Origin: Chloroflexota bacterium
GTDB taxonomy: Bacteria > Chloroflexota > Limnocylindria > Limnocylindrales > CSP1-4
Assembly (NCBI GenBank): GCA_013696275.1
Contig: JACCYW010000149.1
Coordinates: 1-8,115 of the forward strand
Length of the DNA: 8,115 nt
Direction: 5' to 3'
Both the position numbers and the translations under genes were made by a program. Below the pieces are notes generated by a model. That model was not told where the DNA came from. It did no database searches and was given only the letters and a program-made list of their open reading frames with translations. This document shows positions 1 through 5,855 of this stretch, piece after piece. Each line of letters opens with the position of its first letter. Positions within the stretch are counted from its first letter, which is position 1.

Positions 1-413
1 GTCGACGACACGGCCCGTTCGAGGGCGTTGCCGGCGGAGCCGAAGACGTCGGTCATCGAGCGAACGCTGTCGGTTAGCACTGACATGGGATGGCTGAGGA
101 ACGGTCGGAAGCCGCCGGGTCGGAACGTGACGCCGACCACTCGCCCCTGACCTTCCAGCCGATGCGAGGTCTGCCCGGTGATCACCCCGTGCACGGATGC
201 TCCACCGGCCTCGAAGCACACGTTCGCCACGGGTTGCGGAAGGACTTGTTGGACGTACGGCTCGCAGCCGCGGAGGTCCCAGTCCGCCACCCAGTAGCGC
301 TCGACCAGGCGAGCGACGCATGGCGAAGGCGCGAAGGTCCTCAGCCTGAACCGGCGGAGCCCTGCCTCCGGATGCAGGATGCCCCGCGTGTCCGGACCGA
401 CGGGCGTGAGCAC
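1..413 (-). CDS. AraC-family-type transcriptional regulator, N-terminal part (truncated by window edge)
   Basis: Reading the minus strand from 413 gives an open frame of about 137 residues that continues off the window. It contains ILHPEAGLRRFRL (about residues 12-24), LVERYWVADWDL (about 36-47), CFEAGG, HGVITGQ and GVTFRPGGFRPFL. This pattern is the N-terminal sensor-like domain found ahead of the helix-turn-helix in a group of AraC regulators (the DUF6597 type, from memory). The DNA-binding half would lie beyond position 1 and cannot be seen, so the AraC assignment is by family knowledge. The start is GTG at 413-411, the only in-frame start after an in-frame TGA at 419-417; no Shine-Dalgarno sequence precedes it. 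The gene is divergent from the VOC gene at 586, a common regulator-target layout. The ligand is unknown. Confidence 0.8.
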   Translation of the reverse strand, partial: MLTPVGPDTRGILHPEAGLRRFRLRTFAPSPCVARLVERYWVADWDLRGCEPYVQQVLPQPVANVCFEAGGASVHGVITGQTSHRLEGQGRVVGVTFRPGGFRPFLSHPMSVLTDSVRSMTDVFGSAGNALERAVSS

Positions 414-419
414 GCATCA

Positions 420-446
420 AGTCTAGCGTCGGCCGCTCGTGTGCAA
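420..446 (-). promoter_or_regulatory. Candidate promoter of the AraC-type regulator, possibly leaderless
   Basis: TTGCAC (446-441) and TAGACT (425-420) each match four of six consensus bases, with a short 15-bp spacer. A transcript starting about seven bases downstream of the -10 would begin at or next to the GTG start codon at 413. That agrees with the absence of a Shine-Dalgarno sequence. The match is weak and the call is tentative. Confidence 0.25.
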
Positions 447-485
447 GCCGAGCGCTCAGGTGATCTTACGTCGCGTTTCTTCAAG

Positions 486-517
486 ACCCCGTCACCGGCT
501 GTGCCTAGCCTCGGGGT
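486..517. repeat. Imperfect inverted repeat in the divergent promoter region
   Basis: The outer arms ACCCCG (486-491) and CGGGGT (512-517) are perfect complements, and so are the inner arms GGCT (497-500) and AGCC (507-510), around a six-base centre. The left side has five unpaired bases and the right side one. No T-run follows, so a terminator is unlikely. It could be an operator for the divergent regulator or a hairpin in the VOC leader. Confidence 0.35.
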
Positions 518-585
518 AAGTCCGGAGCGGCGCCCCATCAGGACCGGGTGCGCATGGATCCCGACATCGCTAGGAGGACTCGACG

Positions 586-951
586 ATGGATGCGGTCGCT
601 CAGATCACTTCGGTCACGCTGGCGTGCGCGGATCCACAGCCGCTGGCAGCATTCTACGGAGCTGTGACCGGCTGGAAGGCGATCTACAGCGGCGACGATG
701 CCGTGTTCCTGGCCGGTCAGGGCGATGTGCGCCTGGGCTGTGAGCGGGTCGTGGACTTCCAAGCCCCTCCCTGGGATCGCCACGTCCAGCCGCGGCTGCG
801 ACTGGATCTGGCCGTTGATGACCTGGCCGAGGCGGAACGACGGCTCGTGGAGCTCGGTGCCAGCAGACCCGGCCACGACCTCGACAACGACCTGTGGATC
901 TTCCTGGCTGACCCGGTCGGCCACCCCCTGTGCCTCACAGTCGTGTCGTGA
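586..951 (+). CDS. VOC family (glyoxalase/bleomycin-resistance fold) small protein
   Basis: This 121-residue protein has the two paired beta-alpha-beta-beta-beta modules of the vicinal oxygen chelate fold. The first starts at ITSVTLACADPQPLAAFY (residues 7-24) followed by GW at 29-30. The second starts at LRLDLAVDDLAEAERRLVEL (71-90) and ends with DPVGHPLCL (109-117). This matches the small glyoxalase-like subfamily common in actinobacteria and Chloroflexota, whose substrates are mostly unknown. The second module usually carries His in an LHLD motif, but here the residue is Arg72, so the metal site may be altered or absent. The ATG at 586 has an excellent Shine-Dalgarno AGGAGG at 572-577, eight bases upstream. 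The gene is monocistronic and divergent from an AraC-type regulator that may control it. The fold is confident; the reaction is not. Confidence 0.88.
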   Translation: MDAVAQITSVTLACADPQPLAAFYGAVTGWKAIYSGDDAVFLAGQGDVRLGCERVVDFQAPPWDRHVQPRLRLDLAVDDLAEAERRLVELGASRPGHDLDNDLWIFLADPVGHPLCLTVVS

Positions 952-1006
952 GACGTGACTGGTGGCTGCACCGCGAGGGTCTCGGTCTGGGCTAGTGCCT
1001 GGGCCG

Positions 1007-1015
1007 TGCGATAAT
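1007..1015 (+). promoter_or_regulatory. Extended -10 promoter for the pdxS operon
   Basis: TGCGATAAT combines the TGn extension (1007-1009) with GATAAT (1010-1015), five of six matches to TATAAT. No good -35 hexamer lies 16-18 bp upstream, which extended -10 promoters can tolerate. Transcription would start near 1022, leaving a leader of about 97 bases before the pdxS ATG. It is the most AT-rich word in this gap. Confidence 0.5.
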
Positions 1016-1041
1016 CGCCGGCAGGTGCGAGAGCGGCACGC

Positions 1042-1101
1042 GCGGGCTCGATCGGGAGAGGACCCCGGGGCCAGCCCGCCACCCTTGGCGCACGCGCAAG
1101 G
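1042..1101 (+). promoter_or_regulatory. Structured 5' leader of pdxS: two successive hairpins
   Basis: Hairpin 1 pairs GCGGGCT (1042-1048) with AGCCCGC (1073-1079), seven perfect base pairs, and can hold an inner stem CGGG (1053-1056) with CCCG (1064-1067). Hairpin 2 pairs CCTTG (1083-1087) with CAAGG (1097-1101) and an inner CG/CG, and ends three bases before the Shine-Dalgarno GAGGT at 1105-1109. Together they fill most of the predicted leader. It matches no riboswitch class I recognise, and GC-rich DNA forms hairpins easily, so a regulatory role is only a hypothesis. Confidence 0.3.
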
Positions 1102-1118
1102 CCTGAGGTCACCACCAC

Positions 1119-2006
1119 ATGGATATCGATACATCGACCTGGGTCACCAAGACGGGCTTGGCCCAGATGCTCAAGGGCGGCGTCATCATGGACGTGGTCA
1201 CGGCCGACCAGGCGCGCATCGCTGAGGATGCCGGCGCCGTCGCGGTCATGGCCCTGGAACGCGTCCCGGCGGACATCCGGGCATCGGGCGGGGTGGCCCG
1301 CATGAGTGACCCCCTGCTCATCACCCAGATCATGGATGCGGTGACCATCCCGGTGATGGCCAAGGCGCGCATCGGACACTTCGTGGAGGCGCAGGTACTG
1401 GAAGCACTGGGCGTCGACTACATCGACGAATCAGAGGTGCTCACGCCGGCCGACGAGGAGCATCACATCGACAAGCACGCCTTCAAGGTCCCATTCGTGT
1501 GCGGCTGTCGCGACCTTGGTGAGGCACTCCGGCGGATCTCGGAGGGGGCGGCCATGATCCGCACCAAGGGCGAGGCAGGGACGGGCAACATCGTCGAGGC
1601 GGTGCGCCAGCTGCGTGCCGTGACCGGGCAGATCAGAAGGCTCAGCACCATGCGTGAGGACGAGCTGTTCGTGGCTGCCAAGGAGCTCCAGGCTCCCCTT
1701 GAGCTGGTCCAGCAGGTGGCTCGCGATGGCAAGCTGCCGGTGGTCGACTTCGTGGCCGGCGGCATCTCGACGCCGTCGGATGCTGCGCTCGTGATGCAGC
1801 TGGGAGCGGAGGGCGTCTTTGTCGGTTCGGGCATCTTCAAGAGCGAGGATCCCGCCCGCATGGCTGATGCGGTCGTCCAGGCGACGACCCACTTCGACGA
1901 CGCGAAGATCATCGCTGACGTATCCAAGGGCCTGGGCGCGCCGATGCGCGGCCTGGAGTCGACCGCTATCCCGGTGGCCGAGCGCCTGGCGGTCCGCGGC
2001 TGGTAG
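1119..2006 (+). CDS. pdxS: Pyridoxal 5'-phosphate synthase, lyase (synthase) subunit PdxS
   Basis: PdxS condenses ribose 5-phosphate, glyceraldehyde 3-phosphate and ammonia into PLP in the cytosol. Its 295 residues match the usual family length of about 290-300. It is a (beta/alpha)8 barrel that forms a dodecamer with PdxT. The two active-site lysines are visible: Lys82 in PVMAKARIGH and Lys150 in IRTKGEAGTGN, with the phosphate-binding GEAGTGN loop at 151-157. Asp25 in GGVIMDV corresponds to the conserved Asp of the active site. GAEGVFVGSGIF forms the second phosphate site near the C-terminus. The start ATG has TGAGGT nine bases upstream. It leads a co-directional cluster; pdxT begins 49 bases downstream. 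All expected key residues are present, so this should be a working enzyme. Confidence 0.98.
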   Translation: MDIDTSTWVTKTGLAQMLKGGVIMDVVTADQARIAEDAGAVAVMALERVPADIRASGGVARMSDPLLITQIMDAVTIPVMAKARIGHFVEAQVLEALGVDYIDESEVLTPADEEHHIDKHAFKVPFVCGCRDLGEALRRISEGAAMIRTKGEAGTGNIVEAVRQLRAVTGQIRRLSTMREDELFVAAKELQAPLELVQQVARDGKLPVVDFVAGGISTPSDAALVMQLGAEGVFVGSGIFKSEDPARMADAVVQATTHFDDAKIIADVSKGLGAPMRGLESTAIPVAERLAVRGW

Positions 2007-2012
2007 AGGACT

Positions 2013-2047
2013 CGGTCGGCGCACGCGAGCGGTCGGAGATCGGTCGG
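2013..2047. repeat. Three copies of CGGTCGG between pdxS and pdxT
   Basis: The 7-mer CGGTCGG occurs at 2013-2019, 2030-2036 and 2041-2047, so three copies lie within 35 bp of a 49-bp spacer. Spacings are 17 and 11 bases. They may be a product of GC-rich composition, a protein or RNA binding site, or remnants of local duplication. No Shine-Dalgarno sequence is well placed for pdxT in this spacer. Confidence 0.4.
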
Positions 2048-2055
2048 CCGTCGCC

Positions 2056-2688
2056 ATGAGGGTCGGCGTACTGGCGCTCCAGGGCGCCTTTCGCGAGCAC
2101 CTGGACCTCCTCGGCCGGCTGGGGGTCAGTGCTGTCGCGGTCCGGCTGCCGGAGCACCTGGCCGGCCTCAGCGCATTGGTGCTGCCCGGCGGCGAGAGCA
2201 CCACGATGCGCAAGCTCATCGACCGATGGGGCCTGCGCGACCCGATCCTGGACCTGGCCCGGGCCGGAGCGCCGATCTTCGGGACCTGCGCCGGGATGAT
2301 CCTGCTGGCCAGGGACATCTCGGATGGCGATGAGCCGGTCCTGCCGCTCCTGGATATCACGGTCAAGCGCAACGCTTTCGGCCGACAGCTGGATTCGTTC
2401 GAAGCGGACATGGCAGTGCCGGTCCTCGGGACGAGCGCGGTGCACGGGGTCTTCATCCGGGCCCCGGTCATCGAGCGGGTAGGCGCGCGGGTCGATGTCT
2501 TGGCTACGCTGGACGATGACCGTGTGGTGGCCGTGAGAGAGGGCAATGTGCTGGCCACAGCGTTCCACCCGGAGCTGGCTTCGGAGACGCGCTTCCATCG
2601 CCTCGTCGCGACGATGGCCTCGGCGTTCGCCGAGCCCGGCGAAGGAACGAGCCGCAAGCGCCATCCCACCAGACGAGCCGCGCGATGA
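2056..2688 (+). CDS. pdxT: Pyridoxal 5'-phosphate synthase, glutaminase subunit PdxT
   Basis: PdxT hydrolyses glutamine and channels the ammonia to PdxS. The 210-residue protein is a class I glutamine amidotransferase. It begins RVGVLALQGAFREH (2-15), has the oxyanion-region PGGESTT at 44-50, the nucleophile Cys78 in GTCAGMI (76-82), and the His171/Glu173 pair in FHPEL. The complete Cys-His-Glu triad supports activity. The ATG at 2056 is chosen because the family normally starts right at this beta strand and no in-frame start precedes it. The Shine-Dalgarno is poor (GGAG lies 17 bases upstream), so translation may depend on pdxS. The C-terminus carries a short basic tail (SRKRHPTRRAAR) beyond the usual end. 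Its stop overlaps the next gene's start as ATGA. Confidence 0.97.
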   Translation: MRVGVLALQGAFREHLDLLGRLGVSAVAVRLPEHLAGLSALVLPGGESTTMRKLIDRWGLRDPILDLARAGAPIFGTCAGMILLARDISDGDEPVLPLLDITVKRNAFGRQLDSFEADMAVPVLGTSAVHGVFIRAPVIERVGARVDVLATLDDDRVVAVREGNVLATAFHPELASETRFHRLVATMASAFAEPGEGTSRKRHPTRRAAR

Positions 2689-3773
2689 GCGTCCGCGGCG
2701 GCCGTGTCCGCATGGCGCGGCTGACCGATCTGGCCGCTCTGGGCGAGCTGTCACGGCTGAGCCATGCACCGGCCGATGGCCGGTCATCGGCGGACCGATC
2801 GGTCAGGGTCAGATCGCTTGGCCTGCCGGTCAGCGTCAGTGCCGTGAGTGCCTTCAGCCTCTTCCGTATGCCCCTCGGCGCGTTCCAGCCGCACGACCCG
2901 CTGTACGTCTTCGAGGAGGGCCGCCGGCTGTCAGGGCTGGCACGTGTAGAGCGCGAAGGCTCGCGCGACGAGTGGACCATCGTGGAGCTGGACGCGGTGG
3001 ACCATGGCGATGCCGGCGATATCCGCCTGCGGCTCGTGCAACACCTCCTGCGCGACGGCGGCAAGCGCGGCGCGTCGCGGGTGCATGTGGCATGCGCCGA
3101 TGAGGGTGGCAATGTGGAGCTCTTCATGCAGGCCGGCTTCGCCCGCTACGGCGAGGAACGCATCCTCTTCCGTCCGGCCGACGCGCCCCTGCCGGAGATG
3201 CCCGACGGGTCGGCGGTACGGACGGCCATGATGCGGCCGGCCGACCCGTTGGACGCCCTTGCGCTGAGCCGGCTGTATCTGGTCGCGACACCGGCGCCGG
3301 TGGCTCGGCTCGAGGGCTACCGGCTGCCCGACTGGGAGCGCCAGGGATCCCACTGGCGCGTCCCCCGCTCGGCCCTCACGCCGATCCTCCGTTTCGCGGA
3401 TGTGGAGGCTTTCGTCGAGCTGTGTCCGCCGCCGGCGACGGACGAGTTGGCCGCGTTCATCCAGGTCGGCGTGGCGAAGGAGGATCAGCCCCACTACCTG
3501 CGCGTCATCTGTCGACCGGACCACGATCCGACGGCCCTCATCGAGTTCGGGCTGGCCATCGTCGGCGAGCGCAGCGCGAGCGGCTCCTCGCGCCGTGACA
3601 GCCATCAGCACGGCCACCAGCACGGCATCCTGAGCGTGGTCCGGACCTATGAATCGCCGCTTGACAACAGATTGGAGGAGTGTGGCTTCGGCCACCTTGC
3701 GGACGTCTCGCTGCTTATGCGCGAGACTCTTGTGCGTGTCGCTGAACCAGCCCTCGTTCCCGCCGTCCGCTGA
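2685..3773 (+). CDS. Two-domain GNAT-like protein of unknown function
   Basis: This 362-residue protein begins with a GNAT-type first strand, VRMARLTDLAALGELSRL (8-25). It has a typical acetyl-CoA-fold C-terminal motif at 143-162 (NVELFMQAGFARYGEERILF). A second, similar motif appears at 327-345 (DNRLEECGFGHLADVSLLM), suggesting two tandem GNAT-like modules, the second divergent. Neither half shows a clear R/Q-x-x-G-x-G/A acetyl-CoA loop, so catalysis is uncertain. Between them a Gly/Ser/Arg patch leads into HQHGHQHG (307-314), encoded by a near-perfect 12-bp tandem repeat at 3603-3626. The ATG overlaps the pdxT stop by four bases (ATGA), pointing to translational coupling, and it keeps the whole first strand, unlike the internal Met10. 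The substrate is unknown; membership of the pdxST transcript is the only functional clue. Confidence 0.75.
   Translation: MSVRGGRVRMARLTDLAALGELSRLSHAPADGRSSADRSVRVRSLGLPVSVSAVSAFSLFRMPLGAFQPHDPLYVFEEGRRLSGLARVEREGSRDEWTIVELDAVDHGDAGDIRLRLVQHLLRDGGKRGASRVHVACADEGGNVELFMQAGFARYGEERILFRPADAPLPEMPDGSAVRTAMMRPADPLDALALSRLYLVATPAPVARLEGYRLPDWERQGSHWRVPRSALTPILRFADVEAFVELCPPPATDELAAFIQVGVAKEDQPHYLRVICRPDHDPTALIEFGLAIVGERSASGSSRRDSHQHGHQHGILSVVRTYESPLDNRLEECGFGHLADVSLLMRETLVRVAEPALVPAVR
3603..3626 (+). repeat. 12-bp tandem repeat encoding HQHGHQHG
   Basis: CATCAGCACGGC (3603-3614) is followed directly by CACCAGCACGGC (3615-3626), 11 of 12 bases identical. It lies within the GNAT-like gene and encodes four histidines at alternate positions in the loop before the last strand-helix motif. 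It could be a slippage product or a weak metal-binding patch. Confidence 0.7.
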
Positions 3774-3788
3774 GGTGACCAGGTGACC
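3773..3788 (+). repeat. Tandem AGGTGACC duplication carrying two Shine-Dalgarno/start options
   Basis: AGGTGACC occurs twice head to tail (3773-3780 and 3781-3788). GAGG at 3772-3775 sits seven bases before GTG 3783, which lies inside the second copy. The AGG of the second copy (3781-3783) sits five bases before ATG 3789. Two in-frame starts two codons apart are thus each provided with a ribosome site. Confidence 0.6.
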
Positions 3789-5855
3789 ATGACCGATCCG
3801 ACCTCTGACACGACCGGCGCCGCCCACGGCAACGCGGACGATGTGCGCCAACTGCTCGGCGCTCTGCCGCCCGAGATACAGGACCGTGTCCGAGCGCTGC
3901 CCGCGGCGAGCGACGTCATCGAGGTCGTCATGGACCTGGGCCGCCGTCCAGAGGCGCGCTTCGGCGGCGGTGGGGAAGAGATCCTGCTGGAGCGCGAGAT
4001 CGACGGGGCCGATCTCCAGTACGTCGTGGACCATATCGGCTCGTTCGGCGAAGACAACCGGGCGGGCATCGAGCGGACCCTTCACCGCATCAGCGCGATA
4101 CGCAATAGAAGCGGCAAGATCGTCGGTCTCACGGTGCGCATCGGGCGCGCCGTCTTCGGCACCATCGAGATAATCGACGACCTGGTCGAGTCGGGCCGCT
4201 CCATCCTCATCATGGGCCGCCCGGGCATCGGCAAGACGACGATGCTGCGCGAGGCGGCGCGCGTGCTGGCGGATGATCTGGACAAGCGGGTCGTGGTCGT
4301 CGACACGTCCAACGAGATCGCCGGCGACGGTGACATCCCACACCCCGGCATCGGCCGCGCCCGCCGCATGCAGGTGCGCACGCCCGACCTCCAGCACAGC
4401 GTGATGATCGAGGCGGTGGAGAACCACATGCCGGAGGTCATCGTCATCGACGAGATCGGCACGGAGCTGGAGGCCCACGCCGCGCGGACCATCGCCGAGC
4501 GCGGTGTCCAGCTCATCGGTACGGCGCACGGGAACAACCTGGACAACCTGATGCTCAACCCGACCCTGTCCGACCTCATCGGCGGCATCCAGAGCGTGAC
4601 CCTGGGCGATGAAGAGGCACGCCGGCGCAGGACCCAGAAGAGCGTCCTGGAGCGCAAGGCCCCGCCCACCTTCGATGTCGTCGTGGAGATCCAGGATCGG
4701 CACCGTGTGACCGTCCACAGCGATGTCGCCGAGACGGTCGATGCGCTGCTTCGGGGTGACCCGATGGCGCCGGAGCTGCGCTGGCGGGACGAGGGCGGGG
4801 TACACCGCTCGCAGTCGCGACCCAAGCCGGGGCCGCAAAGCCAGATGCCCGGCGAGCGCTTCGGTGGGCTGGTCGGGGGCGGCCCCGCCGGTTGGCGGTC
4901 CGGGTCCGGTTGGCGACCAGGGATGCACCTGGTCGACGGTGGGCCGCGCGAACAGGAGCGCGGATCGCGGGCGGGTCCACGCCCGGGTGCGGGCGGCGGC
5001 TGGCGTGTGGCACGCGGACGGAGCCCCAGGCCAGAGGCCAACGCTGACGAGCCCGGTCCCGGGGCATCTGTCTTCCAGGCCGGCGATATCGCTGACCGCG
5101 GTCCGCTGGAGCGCGGCACGGTCACGCTGCCCGAACCACGGGCGCGCGAGTCGCGCGAGGTCGAGCGTCAGCGGGCGTGGCGCGAGTCCGCACTTAGGGC
5201 CATCGACCGGCTGCGAGGGGAGCCCGATCCGGCCACCGACGAGACACTCGGGCAGTTCGATCTCGAAGCGACCAGCGACGTCGCCCAGGTCGAGCTGGGA
5301 GACGTGGCCGCCTTCGTGCGCTCGCTCGACGAGGGTGAGCAGGATGACGAGGGAGCGCTGACCGTACCGGGCGGCGGAGTCGCCCTGCAGACGCTGCGCA
5401 TCCTGGGCTTCGGAGTGAGCCGTAAGCGGCTCGAGCAGGCCGTCCGCCAACTCTCACTGCCGGTGTTGCTGGTGCGCGACGCGGCCGAAGCGGACGCCGT
5501 CATCACACTGCGCAACCACTACCGCCAGAAGGCGCCCGCGCTGCGCGAAGCGGAGGACCGCGGGCTGCCGATATACGTGCTGAAGTCGAATACGACGCTT
5601 CAGATCGAGGCTCTGCTGACCTCCATCTTCGCACTGGAAAGCGATCCTGACGAAGCTGCTCTGCGCGAGATGGAGGAAGCCATCGGCATCGTTCGCGAGG
5701 CTGCTCGACCGGTCGAGCTATCGCCCCAGAACGCATACATCAGGCGGCTGCAGCACCAGGCGGCGGAGCGCGCCAATCTGGTCTCCCGATCACGCGGCCG
5801 GGAGCCCTATCGTCGCGTGCGCGTCTATCCCGATCGGGTACGTGCCTGGCGCTGA
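3783..5855 (+). CDS. R3H-domain P-loop ATPase (Ycf45/SpoIIIAA-like), nucleic-acid binding
   Basis: This 690-residue protein has an N-terminal RecA/secretion-ATPase-like core. Walker A GRPGIGKTT is at 145-153, Walker B VIVIDEIG at 219-226, and a GTAHGNN sensor-like motif at 246-252. DTSNEIAGDGDIPHPGIGRA (174-193) is typical of the Ycf45/SpoIIIAA-like group. A Gly/Arg/Pro-rich linker follows (about 336-428), then a charged helix (453-478) and a compact alpha/beta module (about 529-620). A C-terminal R3H domain (about 625-683) has its Arg654-x3-His658 signature, known to bind single-stranded nucleic acid. No signal peptide or membrane segment is seen. GTG 3783 and ATG 3789 are both good starts. 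It lies nine bases after the GNAT-like gene. Its 3' end overlaps trpA by 31 bp. The family's cellular role is poorly known, so no pathway is claimed. Confidence 0.9.
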   Translation: MTMTDPTSDTTGAAHGNADDVRQLLGALPPEIQDRVRALPAASDVIEVVMDLGRRPEARFGGGGEEILLEREIDGADLQYVVDHIGSFGEDNRAGIERTLHRISAIRNRSGKIVGLTVRIGRAVFGTIEIIDDLVESGRSILIMGRPGIGKTTMLREAARVLADDLDKRVVVVDTSNEIAGDGDIPHPGIGRARRMQVRTPDLQHSVMIEAVENHMPEVIVIDEIGTELEAHAARTIAERGVQLIGTAHGNNLDNLMLNPTLSDLIGGIQSVTLGDEEARRRRTQKSVLERKAPPTFDVVVEIQDRHRVTVHSDVAETVDALLRGDPMAPELRWRDEGGVHRSQSRPKPGPQSQMPGERFGGLVGGGPAGWRSGSGWRPGMHLVDGGPREQERGSRAGPRPGAGGGWRVARGRSPRPEANADEPGPGASVFQAGDIADRGPLERGTVTLPEPRARESREVERQRAWRESALRAIDRLRGEPDPATDETLGQFDLEATSDVAQVELGDVAAFVRSLDEGEQDDEGALTVPGGGVALQTLRILGFGVSRKRLEQAVRQLSLPVLLVRDAAEADAVITLRNHYRQKAPALREAEDRGLPIYVLKSNTTLQIEALLTSIFALESDPDEAALREMEEAIGIVREAARPVELSPQNAYIRRLQHQAAERANLVSRSRGREPYRRVRVYPDRVRAWR

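Larger units (their letters stand above)
414..585. promoter_or_regulatory. Divergent intergenic control region
   Basis: This 172-bp gap separates the leftward regulator from the rightward VOC gene and should carry both promoters. On the minus strand, TTGCAC (446-441) and TAGACT (425-420) with a 15-bp spacer form a weak promoter match ending six bases before the GTG start. An imperfect inverted repeat lies at 486-517. No convincing -35/-10 pair for the VOC gene was found on the plus strand. No small ORF here has recognisable content. Confidence 0.45.

Noticed and set aside
90..743. A 217-residue plus-strand open frame covering the start of the window
   Set aside because: It overlaps the regulator on the other strand and the start of the VOC gene, both with clear family motifs. 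Its own product looks like random GC-rich translation.
1053..1101. Resemblance of the pdxS leader (GGGAGAGG, later ACCCTTGG) to glycine or TPP riboswitch words
   Set aside because: The other conserved pieces are missing: no CCGAAGG-type core for glycine and no CTGAGA or ACCTGAT for TPP.
1431..2669. A 412-residue minus-strand open frame opposite pdxS and pdxT
   Set aside because: It is rich in Arg, Ser and Pro with no family features and shadows two certain genes.
2931..5450. An 839-residue open frame on the minus strand, opposite the GNAT-like and ATPase genes
   Set aside because: It has no recognisable domain. It lies exactly antisense to two well-supported genes, and GC-rich codon use keeps such opposite frames open.
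5829..5838. Palindrome CCCGATCGGG near the two convergent stop codons as a bidirectional terminator
   Set aside because: It is only ten bases with no room for a loop and no flanking T-run, and it lies within coding sequence of both genes.
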